From: Hydractinia symbiolongicarpus
Lineage: Eukaryota > Cnidaria > Hydrozoa > Anthoathecata > Hydractiniidae
Assembly (NCBI RefSeq): GCF_029227915.1
Contig: NC_079875.1
Coordinates: forward strand, 18,531,001-18,595,000
DNA length: 64,000 nt
Reading direction: 5' to 3'
The position numbers were made by a program, and so were the translations under genes. Positions 14,801 to 25,480 of the stretch are shown here, piece by piece. The notes under the pieces are model-generated. The model had not been told where the DNA came from. It saw only the letters and a list, made by a program, of their open reading frames with translations, and made no database searches. How positions within the stretch are numbered: position 1 is the stretch's first letter; each line of letters begins with the position of its first letter.

Positions 14801-17533
14801 CTCCAACGAATTATTAAGGAGATAACAGGGTTTTAAAGATATGACATCATTGTATGACATCATACACCTGTAGGCCCGAAATGGGTGGATTAGTTGAGCT
14901 TTATGGAATTTGACCAACAATGGTCTCAGGTGGTCCCTAGTTACACTAGAGGGTCCTGACATCATTTATTTTATCTGTTGCCAAGTTATTTGGCCTTAAA
15001 ATTATAAATGCAATACAATGGCTTCTGAAATTTCTCCTCACATTAAATTATAGAGTTTTCATTCTTTTTCTAGAGTAAGACTTGATTTTCAACTTTTTTT
15101 GAGAAGATAACATTATTTTTATTAAAAAATGAGAAGATTGGAGGTGATTGTCATATTTGTCCGAAAAAATTAGATTTTAAATCCACAAATGAAGAACAAA
15201 TTAATGCTTTACAAATGTAGCATTTCTATGCATTTTAAAAATAGGATAAAGTTAGACAGAACTACTTTTACAGGAGATTAGAGGTTTTTTAAAATTAATC
15301 TGCAACATGTTGCCGCTGCAATATCTAATTTGCTGATTAACAATTGAGACACATCATTTTAGTTATTTTAAAGAAAGTAAATATTATAAGAGATACCTGA
15401 GAAATATGTAAGAGCATTGTATTTTTTATATCTGGGACAGTGACTAAAAGCGTCCTTTATTGTAAGGCTGTTGTTGATCTGTAGAGGATTTCTCTAAAAA
15501 CACAAAAAACATGTCATATTTAATTTAGTTTGAAATAAATTCTTGCTTGTGATTGAATCCATTATCACAGAGCTTTAAAAATTAGATACACACTGGCCAG
15601 CGTGCACCTGGTAAGCACTTAAACTTTGTTTGATGTGCACGAAAAATTGAGCACAAATACAACTGATATTGAGGTGTACAAATGGCATTTAAGTGTGTGT
15701 GCCTACAAGGTTTTAGGTTCACAGAAATATGAGGCTCGTGTATTTAATACAATTATGAAATTACAATAAGATAAAAAAGCTTTGTATGACAAGTTTTTTA
15801 TAATGTGTTTCGTTTTCTGAAAGAAGGGGCATATGAAATAAAGTTTCTAATTACACTTAAATCATTACTTAGGTTATATGTGAAGATTTCTTAAAGAAGA
15901 TGAAAAGGAACTTGTTATGTTAAAATAGTTTGCTTTTTTGCAAACGAGATTTACAGTTCACTTTAAAAGTGTCAAAAAAAAATTTCACCTGATACCGCCA
16001 ACATTCTGGATAAAATGCATTTGTCCCGCATATGTACAATCTTTTTTGCGAATCATATAGAAGTGATTTTATATAGTTATCTTCACAATTCATGTCCTGT
16101 AAGAAAAAACAACAACAACACGTGAACATATAAACAGTGCAAAAAGAAGTTCACAAGCACAATTTAATCTTTAGACAACAGTTTGGGAGTCATTATTATA
16201 AATAAAAACAAGTAAAATGGCAGGTTGATGTTATGTAAACTGCAATCACATTAAAATGTCCAAGGAGAAATTTAACTTAGGGGTAAACCACAAGTAAAAA
16301 AAGTGTATGCTAGCAATGTTCAGATTTTTAGACCCCTCCACTGGGTTCCAAATGCTAAAAAATTCCTAAAATCAGAAGCCCTCATACATACCTTTCTCTA
16401 TGGACTGCTTTTTTTTAATTTCAGAGCCAAAAAAAGAGAGATTTTTTAAAAAAATCACATGAGAATATGTCGAATATTTAAATTTAAAGTCTTTCAGTTA
16501 TAGCAAAATGGAAATTGAGATGAGCAAAACAGGATAAAAAAAAACAGCACTGAACATACCTTGGGTCCCTCTCTTTTACATTTTGTTTTTTCCGTTGGAG
16601 ACAAATCTATTCTCTAAACAAAAAAAATCATCATAATTTCACATGAACAGTTTACCTGCTAGAATTGGTGTCACTAATCCACCAACCCATGCTAGTAATT
16701 CTGCAAGCTTGTACTTTAAAATACTACTTGCATTTGTTTCATCAATATGACAAACAAACACGGCAAATAAAAATAAGTTCAAAAAGTACTTACTTTGTCT
16801 ATTGACTTGAGATCAAGTGAAAGACTAAACAAATTATTTCTAAGAAAAGAAAAACAAAACTTCCTGAATATGTCGTACATAATTTTCCAACTAAAATCAA
16901 GAATTAACTGAATTAATTGGCTTCTTGTAGGCTGTTTAATTTTCAGAAAATAACAGAGGTCTGCAAACAAAACTATTACTCCAGCACGGCATTATATTTT
17001 TTTGAACACTGCATGCAAAAACACATCCTTGTTAAATATAGAAATTGTAAAATTGAAAGTAGGAAGTAAAAAAAAAAAAAATTTACAGCAGCTTTTCTGT
17101 TTTAATTTTCTTTTTTGGTTGATTTGCCTTAATTCTCAAAGGATATAAATGCGTATGCAAATACACATATACATACACAGCACTGATGTATACTTTTTCA
17201 TTAACTTCATCCAGCAGAATATTTACATCTTTAACTTTATTATAAAATTCAGAATCTTTTGGTGGGAAAATATACACACTTGGATCTATAAACAAACAAA
17301 GTGAAACATATTCAATCAAGTGATTTTTACAGCAAGTATTGGGACTATTTTTTGAACCAGTTTGTTCTCATATATAAAAAGAAAAAATGTTGAGGATAAG
17401 GTAAAGATATTTGGGAAGTAAACACAGAACAATAACAAAAAATACCTTTCATGGCTTTCGTGTTTACAGCTACAACACTGGCGTGCATGGAGAAATGAAA
17501 CCATTGTAAGAAGAGTACTATATACATATACAT
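2846..17533 (-). CDS. Transmembrane semaphorin (Sema-PSI-Ig-TM), 19 coding exons
   Basis: Cell-surface guidance ligand of the semaphorin family. Coding exons in transcript order: 17446-17533, 17165-17285, 16794-16824, 16560-16613, 15989-16096, 15397-15493, 14404-14532, 14190-14281, 13755-13787, 13420-13531, 12991-13066, 12716-12869, 12503-12636, 7513-7595, 7147-7229, 5980-6190, 5400-5684, 3967-4044, 2846-3219. All junctions are GT-AG, and the total of 2343 nt keeps one frame (780 aa). The ATG at 17533 gives a signal peptide (MYMYIVLFLQ..). The Sema propeller (about 35-475) shows CEDNYIKSLLYD, CGTNAFYPEC, VVYSRVGRVCK, AVCRYRVSDI and LTAIVVD. The PSI domain (about 483-530) has CESYWLCKDC and DPYCAW. 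An Ig domain (about 536-628) ends in GTYSC. A Thr/Pro-rich stalk, one TM helix (about 680-704) and a short acid-ended tail follow. Exon 2 has alternative donors. The domain order resembles class 4 semaphorins, but I cannot assign a class without a tree. Confidence 0.93.
5713..5784. repeat. 36-bp direct tandem duplication
   Basis: Two identical 36-bp units (5713-5748 and 5749-5784) containing CCACTAAACATTCAGAAAGC. They lie just upstream, in transcript sense, of the semaphorin Ig-exon acceptor at 5685. Perfect identity implies a recent duplication. Confidence 0.9.
7971..8010 (-). mobile_element. Helitron-type 3' terminus (hairpin + CTAG)
   Basis: On the minus strand a hairpin (GTGGATTTTTCCAC) is followed by about 13 nt and then CTAG at 7971-7974, next to a T. 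This is the same layout and near-identical wording as the two mini-elements at 39207-39334 and 41077-41191. The matching 5' TC end was not located. It lies in the large semaphorin intron (7596-12502). Confidence 0.55.
8467..8495 (-). mobile_element. Second Helitron-type 3' terminus
   Basis: On the minus strand GTGGATTCTTTCACGGG leads into AAACAGCTAG, ending at 8467 and followed by T. It is a more diverged copy of the terminus at 7971 and probably an older insertion. The 5' end was not found. Confidence 0.4.
8960..10170. repeat. Diverged tandem repeat of about 100 bp in a semaphorin intron
   Basis: The phrase GATATATTGCATTTAGTCC, followed by a C-rich stretch, CACAAAA and ACAAAATGTAAAAA, recurs with changes near 8979, 9476, 9576 and 9682. 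Related TTTTGGTCC / CACAAAA / AAAATGTAAAAA blocks occur near 9285, 9770, 9945 and 10075. Spacing is about 100-106 bp where units are adjacent. I infer an old, heavily mutated satellite-like array. Confidence 0.6.
11380..12090. repeat. Imperfect duplication of about 410-bp period
   Basis: The 11395-11450 segment (ATCTACTTTTGCTTCCTAAT, then ACAGATCTT) recurs at about 11808-11860 (ATCTACTTTTGCTTTTAATG, then ACAGATCTT). Both are followed by TTTTTGTTAC/TTATTATCA-like text. This suggests a two-unit, perhaps three-unit, diverged duplication in the same semaphorin intron. Confidence 0.5.
14970..15050. repeat. Dispersed repeat with GCAATGCAATGG-like core, copy 1
   Basis: CCAAGTTATTTGGCCTTAAA then ATTATAAATGCAATACAATGG. 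Parallel text occurs near 25995-26045 and 37575-37625, so the family is interspersed. The class is unknown. Confidence 0.5.
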
Positions 17534-19418
17534 GCTGATTTGTTTTTGTTTTTTGTTTGGACTAAATGAAATAGCATGTGAAAATCACAAAGTAGAGAAC
17601 ATAAAATTTCAAGCTGTACAGCAATACATTCATTTATGAAAACTACCCAAAAATCAATCATCAGTTAGCATAGCTTGCTAGTTTTTAATGTTTATATGAG
17701 AAAATCTAAAAAGCTAAAAGACAAGCAGGCTAAATCTGGTTAAATATCCACCCTAGTAATATCTATTAGGAATAGGTTAGAATAACATTCCCCCCCCCCC
17801 CCCAAAAAAAAAAAGGAATAATTAAACCCAAAATATCCAACTTGCTTTTCTTTGATTTGACATATTGCAGAACATTGTGTCAAGTTGTGAATGAAGATAA
17901 GGAGTATTATTACAAAAGTTACAAAACAAACAGAGATTTTCAAGTTTAAAGGAGAAAACAATGAACAGAGTGAAACTAAAAGCAACTGTTTATAATTCAA
18001 GAAAATTTGATTTGAAATAAATATTTTTTCTTCTAGAAACTTTGTTACCATCTTTAACAGTTTGATATAAATATGCTAACCCTAATAACATCTATAAAAC
18101 ACATAAAATCCAAAAAATAGACATGCCTATAAATAAATAAACACCATCCATTGAAGAAAATCAAACGAATGTGATTTATTCATAACTTTCACCTGCTCTT
18201 AAAAAATGTGCAATGCATATTCAAACATTAGATATTTAAAGTGTACAAGAATGAGTCAGAACTGTGGGATCTGAAGTACACAAAAAGGAAAAATTTGCAG
18301 AATAAGTAGAAATTAAATAGACATAAAAAATATATGTTTGTCAGTCCTAATACTGTAATTATTTCATTTCATAATACAGCCACAAAAACAAGAAAAAAGA
18401 GAGCCAGTGATATTTCCAAAGATGCGAAATGTTACTTTATTATAAACTGTCACTCCCTTCGTCTTGTGAGGTTTAAAAGTGTTCCGTTATTCTCTTTTGA
18501 GAAAATAAAATGTAAATCTCTTTTTAAAATGATATTGAAATTGATTTATATAAAACTTAAGGGAAAAATTCAAAAGAAACTGAAACCTGTACACAAACTC
18601 AAAATTTCCAGGAGATTTATACTTTCCTTTTGGATACTAGGGGAAATTGATTTAAAGAGATCTAAAAAAACAACAAATAAAAAAATGAAAGCTTAGAAGC
18701 TTGAACAGTCATACTGTTTCTAAAACCAACACATTAGTAATGTTAAGTCAATTTAATGCCTCCACTAATTTAATGCCTCCAGCATCTAAAGCACGAAAAA
18801 CCAAAAGCAGTTGTTGACTTATTTCCCCTATTGAAGATTTAAACTGCAGATATTATATATTTGGCTGTTTTTTAAGGATGCCAAACAAGAATTTCACGCA
18901 AAATCAAAATGATGAACAGAAAATTTTTAAGCAAAAGCCAATGATTATTAAAAATTTTTCTTTTTTAAAAAAAAAATAACAGGCTAGGAGTGCATAAAAC
19001 TAAGTGAGTCAAAACTAATTATGAGCGTAACTTTCTGCATATCTGTAACATAAACATATCTTTGAAAATTTGTTTTAAACCTTGACTGTATTGTTAAAAT
19101 GTTTTACCATTCTTCTATAACGAAACTATTGATAAACTTGCTACTTGATAATAAGTGGAATTGCAAAGGGCATAAATTTTGCAGCTATGCTTAACTGGGA
19201 TAAAATAAATGTCAACACACAACCATTCTTATATCTGTCCCTTTTTTATTTGCATCTTCGTGGTCACATTTGCTTTAATTCTATCTTACATTTTATTTTT
19301 AATATTGTCTGTTTGACCAATCATCGCAAGTAAAAAATGGTGAGGCAAAATTTTGCTGCCTAAACTAAACACTTATACTTTGATTCACAGTATGACTGAA
19401 CTATAGATTACATTAAAT
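17534..19418. other. Upstream flank of the semaphorin gene, no supported gene
   Basis: AT-rich flank that should include the semaphorin promoter or upstream untranslated exons. I see no confident promoter motif. A run of about 15 C followed by A lies at about 17790-17815. A 120-codon Lys-rich frame at 18334-18696 (plus) has no family features and is best explained by chance. Confidence 0.5.
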
Positions 19419-19852
19419 CAGGGCTTGAAATCCAACCCATTTCGAGTGAGTCTTTTCAGACTCGCATCAAATACATTGCACGAATCCACCAAGTCTTTTT
19501 AGACTGCCGTAAAAATAAGTAACAAGGGTTTAATTTTTTTAATGTTATTTTTTTAATTCATGCTTAAAAAATGACATGCTTAAACATATTTAAAATAATA
19601 TAATTATAATCTACTAAGTTTTTTTATATAAACCCATGTGTAAACTTTTTACACATGTAAATACAGCATTTAACCTAAATAAGTTAACTCCAAAAAATAA
19701 CTAAAACAGTAAAAAAAGTAAGTAAATTAAAAATGCATAGCAAGCTTCATTCTAAACTTTTTGCGAGAGTCCCTTTGGACTCCCATGACTCTGACTTACG
19801 TGAGTCTCAGCGCGAGTCGGACTTGCTGACTCACGTTGGATTTCAAGCCCTG
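19419..19852. mobile_element. hAT-like MITE with 18-bp perfect terminal inverted repeats
   Basis: Left end CAGGGCTTGAAATCCAAC (19419-19436) and right end GTTGGATTTCAAGCCCTG (19835-19852) are perfect inverted repeats. The CAGGG start is typical of hAT elements. The body (434 bp) has no coding capacity but holds several GAGTC/GACTC words near both ends, as in subterminal transposase-binding repeats. I cannot see a clean 8-bp target duplication. Confidence 0.8.
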
Positions 19853-20734
19853 TAAATACTTGAATCAGGAAAATAAAAGTAAAGTAACAATCAAAAAATA
19901 TAAAAATTCTTTTCACTAGCCATTAATGTTCCATACAACATTTGTTGAGAGTCACTTTTCGCATTTTAATAAACATTGGGGTAAAACAAAATAAATTATG
20001 CAGTTTATTCATATCAAAGGGATAAACGTCAGCAATATAGAAATGTACATGAATAATAAATAATTGTGAAAGATAAGATATATTCATTTAATTCATTGCA
20101 GAGAAATATGTTGAAATCTGTTAGTAACAATTCAATGATGTGACACAGCCTTTGGGAGACATGTTGGACATAACATGGACTGTCAACTTTTTTATAAAGA
20201 AGAGTTTGTAGCCATTTATTTTCCAAAAAGTGTATTTAAAAAGATATTTAATCCTCCTGTACATAGTGAAAGAATACAATGTTTATTATTTCTGATTTAG
20301 AGTATGTTAGAGAAACCTTTCTGCAAATGAAACAAATTTTTTGTTAACGGATCAAAACATGGTTAATTGTAAAATCGCAGAAACTAGCCCAGTATGCAAA
20401 CAGTCTATTTAAGGAGTCTTTAAATATTACCTTCGATGGAAAGATACACTTGGGTGCTGTAATTGGTTCGAAAACTTTCAAGGATACGTACTGTAGTGAT
20501 AAGTTCGAAAACTGGGCAAAATAATTAGCTAATTTGTCTAAGATAGCTAAAACTGAACCACATCATAGTCACAAGAAAAAGAATAGTCTGGTAATTCCCG
20601 CGCGTATAAGCCAATTTCCGCATTTTATGATGTGTTCTCCAATTTTTTAGTGCCCAGTCTACTTTTAGCTGAATGAAATGTAAACAGCACAAAAATTTGA
20701 ACCATTTTAATAGCGTTTCGTACTGTGTAAACTG

Positions 20735-22503
20735 CCTGGTGCTAATTGCTCAATTTTTGATTGTAATGTATCTAGAGGCCCTGCTGGTGTCTCTATATTT
20801 GGAATTCCCAAAGGAAACGATGAATTTAGCGTTGCTTGGCAAGAGAAACTGGTGAATGTTATAACAAGAGATCGTGTCATTCACAAGTCCTTAAGATCGC
20901 AGATTGAAAAACGTTGCTTACATGTATGTAAGCAATCCTCAGGCGTAAGTTCAAGTAGCATATTTTTGTGATTATTCCTCATATTTGACTAAGGTGATAG
21001 CTATTATGTAAACATATCTTTTATTCCAGATGACACAAGAACTACTTTAATACCTGGATCCGGCCCAACAGTAAACTTGACACAGTTTTTTATAAGAAAC
21101 CAAAGCATTTGGTTGAGCCTAAGATGTCTTAAAATTTTGATAATTTGAGCCTTAATGTTTCTTAAATTTTCCTTGTTTGACTCTGAAAAATATTTTATTT
21201 GAAAATTTTTTTTGTAGTACTGTAACAAAAGAAAGATCATCAGCCTGCAGTATATCAAATAAAAGACAAAATGCACCCCCAATCAGGGTTAAAGAAAGCC
21301 CTAAGTACCACAACTTTGACAACTTTATCTAAGAATAAAGACCTTGCAGCTACCTAAGGATTGGGTTATAAGGGAAAATGACAATAGGGTGGCAATATCA
21401 CAAAATAAAAATTGTTACATGATAAACATTGAAATACATGTAACAAAATTTTTATAATTTACAATACGAGCTTTGGCTTGGTGTTTGCCAGAACATCACG
21501 ACATCTTCAAAACATATAATCGTTCCATGAATAACATAACTCTGTCCCAACTTATTTCAGTCATATCACAGTATCAGTTGTGTAATGGTAAATTGATCCA
21601 TCTCTACACAATAGCACTTATTTGATAAAACACTCTGTACCAAAGACATATATACCAAGTCCACCTACATATCCTTTATATCATAATTTATACCACAGGT
21701 CATGTTATTTTTTCTTTTATTTTTGGTTCAAAAAAGTTGTTCTAATTGTGTCAAAGCCTCATCAAAGGCAACAAAAGCTTGCAAAAGAGCATTTGAGTCA
21801 TCAACAATACCTGCCAAACCTAAGGCTCCTATATCCAAAACATCAGGGGCAAGAATTAAATTGACATTACAGAACTACATGATTAAAAATAAGCAATTGA
21901 AAAACGAACTTCAAATATTGCGGGAAGAAATTGCAACTACTGCAATCAAAATTTCAACACATTCCATCATCGAGCTGGTGCAGTATCTCATTCATCAAGG
22001 TCTTCCATATGTACTCACTGAAAGATTATCACAAGATCCGTTAGAGGTTAGTCAGTTTAAAATTAAAACTCTGGCTAGTGTTAGTAAACAATTATGTTCA
22101 AGAAATGAAAAAAATTGAATAATTATAGACAGAAGAGACAAACTGAAATACACAATATACGAGCTAGCTAGCTAAAAAAGAATTGCTTGGCTTTGCCACT
22201 TTCATTTTGTACATGTACAAAAAAAATGTTTTATTTCTTAATCTTGTTATCTCATAGCTAGCTAGCCTTACATAGCATTTTTACAATTTTAGAACTATTT
22301 TGGTCGACAGAGATCTATGGGAGCCAGGAAAGACAACCCTTCAATACAACATTTTGGGTACAACAACAACACTATCAGAAATCAAAAGATTTTAAAACCT
22401 ATACAAGGAGGAAATGTCGTTGATAATGGTGGAATATCAATTTGTGACGATCCTGTACCATGCAGAAAAAAGACAACAAATTCAGAAATTGGAACAACAT
22501 AAA
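20735..22503 (+). pseudogene. THAP-domain (P-element/THAP9-type) transposase, internally deleted
   Basis: Remnant of a DNA transposase related to P elements and THAP9. A THAP-like N-terminus is encoded at about 20735-20935 (NCSIFDC, GVSIFGIPKGNDEF, W, then KRCLHVC). A following exon near 21020-21070 (RTTLIPGSGPTVNL) matches the post-THAP linker. At about 21715-22050 a coiled-coil segment (LKNELQILREEI) is joined straight to TERLSQDPLE. A GT at 22048 splices to NYFGRQRSMGARKDNP at about 22300, with a C-terminal tail to the stop near 22501. The catalytic RNase H-like core expected between coil and C-terminus is absent, and the THAP C-x2-H end looks damaged. It is probably a non-functional deletion derivative. 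Family wording is from memory. Confidence 0.75.
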
Positions 22504-23239
22504 AAAGGGTTATTTTTATAGCAGCATTATTGAAAAAAAAACATTACACTTACTTGATATCTGTGTTAACTGGATTACGGCAAGTACTTTCTAGTAAGCA
22601 AAGCATATTTATACAAGAATCAAGTACATTTAGATTTACGTTTTCTGGACTGTTCACACCTTGTCTCGCCACTTGTGTTTGTTTACCGCCTAACGCTGTT
22701 ATCTATAACAGAGATCCATATATCCCCATAATTGATATGACGTGATGGATGATCTTTCTCTCAGCTTTTTTTGTATAAAAAGTTTAATTCAGACAAGATG
22801 TAAACAATAGTCAAAATGCAAATGTAGTCACACTATTTTTTTAAAAAAATAACATTTTCGTTATTTTTAAATTAAAGTTTAGGTTAAATATTATCCTGAA
22901 ACACCTAGCCATGCTCAGTAGTAAGTTCAGAGTATTTTTTATAAAAGGTTACCCCTCTGTCAAAATATAATTGTGCTGATTATGGTCAAGCAATAATTTG
23001 AGGCATAATCTCAGAAGCCAATAATTAATGGTTATTAAACAGAAGCCAATTGTGGAAACAAATATTACTTTTCAGGATAGAAGTGCAGCAAAAAAAAGAT
23101 GACAATAAATACATTTCCAAAATGTTAGCCAAGACAATGCTTTTATCATATTTGTAGCTATAAAAATAGCTGTTTTGTTTAGTGGCTTAAAGGGTGATTA
23201 ATGGCCTTTGTCTTATTTCGATTTGCTTTGATCTTTTGT
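22504..23239. other. AT-rich gap between two transposon remnants
   Basis: No gene seen. A 71-codon plus frame at 22530-22745 has no recognisable features. The stretch probably contains the 3' flank of the THAP element. Confidence 0.4.
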
Positions 23240-24280
23240 GACATCTGTACGTCTTTAACAAAAGAAAAGAAAAGACACGTACACGAACATACAACAATAA
23301 AAGGTCTTCAACAAAGTTCAATGCAACCTCCTTTTTTACTGGGTCTTTACATTTTTGTTGGACTTTTTTAAAATCACACAAGACAGTGGGATCTTCTACA
23401 AGATGCTTCACAATTGCTTTGCTCTTGATCTCGTTTTTAAAACTTTTGGTCACAAAAACCACCAACACAATCTCGTGCATTTACCAGCTTATATTCAATT
23501 CGTTCTTGGTCATCTTGTGATGCTTTACCAGCAAGTAAAAGAGTTAAACATTGTTGTTGATAAATGTTTTGTACTGACTTATCAAAATGATGATGTCTGT
23601 AAGTCCCTAACATATAACCACTCAGGTAGCAGATTATTTGTTATTCTTTATCTGTGACATTACTGGAAGGTTCGTTTAGTGACATTACATCATTTTCAAC
23701 TTTACCACCAGATAAATGTGCCAACACATGGTTAGCAAGCTGCATACCCAAAAGCATACCACAGTTTTTTGTCAAGTTAGGACCAAAAGGATTTGCTGCT
23801 TCAGATATGGACTTTGGATGAAAGTCCTCAGCATCCCTGTTGTAGGCATCGATGACATGTCTGATTAATTGATACATTGGAAGAACAGCATCCAAAGAAC
23901 CAACATTATACACCTTAAACTCTGCCATTACTAAGGTGGATAGCATTCATCATTGAAAAGTTTCACCACAGCATTTACATTTGAATGCATTTGGATGTAA
24001 CTTTTCCTCTGCTTGCTTTTTAGGAACGGGAGTAGGTTTTTTACCTTCCACGCTGGAGCTATGTTTGGCGTTTTGATGTCGAGATAAACCCCGTTACTAA
24101 CACATATTTTGAAACACAAATCGCAGTTAAACGTTTCCACAGCTACTTTTGAGATATTATTAACATCTTCGGTAACACTGATGTAAAATCAGAATTTTCT
24201 GCCAACATATCTTTGTCAATTAAAGCCAAAACGGCTTCTAGATCGTCGCCGACAAAGTAATCTTCATGCTGCGCAGCCAT
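23240..24280 (-). pseudogene. Frameshifted multi-copy C2H2-type protein of unknown function
   Basis: Transcript order: a start near 24280 (MAAQHEDYFVGDDLEAVLAL), then FNCDLCFKICVSNG, which continues after a one-base shift as GLSRHQNAKHSS (a C2H2 finger). Next come LHPNAFKCKCCGETF, a segment with LANHVLAHLSGGK (about 23700-23745), ICYLSGYMLGTYRHHH, VNARDCVGGF, and the end VEDLLLLYVRVRVFSF (about 23270). Stops and at least two frameshifts separate these blocks, so the copy is dead. From memory the same block order occurs in many uncharacterised cnidarian 'C2H2-type domain' proteins, which is why I treat it as one gene. The function is unknown. The multi-copy habit suggests a mobile or element-associated gene. 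Confidence 0.6.
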
Positions 24281-24459
24281 GTTATTGTACTTTAATGCTT
24301 CTCTGTTCCAGCCACCCCATTTTAAGTAACACACATTTCATTATGGCCCGAAATGGCCGGCTACCCAGACTATTCTTTTTCTTGTGACTATGACCACATG
24401 CAGTTTATACAGCATTCACCAAAGCCTACAAATCAAAGTTTACTTACTTTATAAAAACA

Positions 24460-25480
24460 ATACATGGTTTCGAAAACTATTTGGAACCAATTCAGAACAT
24501 ATTGAACGATCACTTTTTGCCGACAATCTTTGCGCAGGATGAAGAGCAACCAGAATACTTTAAAGCATTACTTTCGTTATCAGCAAGCGATGGTGGTTTA
24601 GTTATTCCAATTTTAACGCAAGAGTCACAACTTCAATTTGCAAGATCAAAGTTAATAACCAAACCACATGTGGAATCGATAATATCTTAAAGTAATATCA
24701 TGTTTTCCCGTAGTTGCAATGGTAAAACAACCAAGAAACTGAATAAAAAACATTCCAAGGCAAAAGAAGCTGTATTGAAAGAGAAAATTGACCATGTTGA
24801 CTCCATTATACCAGAGGATTTATTACCATTTGTCAAGCAAACTCATGGTTGAATGCCATTCCTATTGAACAACAAGGCCTTGATTTGAATTAAAAGGAAT
24901 TCAGTGACGCTTCAAGACACTGTTACAATTTACCATTGAAAGGGTTACCCAATTTTTGCACCTGTGGAGATGCATTTACTGTCAATCATGCTCTTTTGTG
25001 CAAGAAAGGTGGATTTGTATCGAAAAGACATGATAACGTTCGTGACTTACTAACATCGTTACTTAATTGTACATGTCACAACGTAGAAGCTTAACTACAC
25101 CTTATTCCACACACAGCAAACAGAAGTGATGAATCTCGACTGAATATAAAGGCAAATGATTTTTGGCGACATGAACAAACGGCATTTTTCGATGTTCGTA
25201 TCACGCACGTAAACTCCAAATGCTACAAAAATCAATCCGAGAAGAAGAGATCGTATAATGAAAGGATAATAAATGTTGAACATGGTACTTTCACAACTCT
25301 TGTGATGGGTACAAATGGAGGTATGGGAAACGAATGTCATGTTTTTCTTCAAGAACTTGCAAAAAAAACTCTCCATAAAACAAAACAAAACAAAGACTAC
25401 CCAACAGTGATTACATAGCTCTAAACAAAACTGTCCTTTGCGTAAGAGGTTCGAGAGTGCCATGGGTTTAGTGGTAGTCT
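24460..25480 (+). pseudogene. Retroelement polyprotein C-terminus, 5'-truncated and frameshifted
   Basis: Begins inside what looks like the tail of a reverse transcriptase (FLPTIFAQ, LLSLSASDGGLVIP, 24481-24690). It then shifts frame to give CTCGDAFTVNHALLCKKGGF and RHDNVRDLLTSLL, a CCHC-like knuckle of form CxCGx(7)Hx(4)C, at about 24955-25065. Downstream are ESRLNIKANDFW, TAFFDVRITHVN, EHGTFTTLV, NGGMGNECHVF and the terminal CVRGSRVPW near 25460. There are several internal stops. The knuckle followed by a D...FDVR block is reminiscent of restriction-like endonuclease tails, but I cannot assign a clade. Loss of the 5' part is typical of LINE-like insertion. Confidence 0.65.

Noticed and set aside
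18334-18696. 120-codon Lys-rich plus frame
   Set aside because: Composition follows local A-richness, with no motif.
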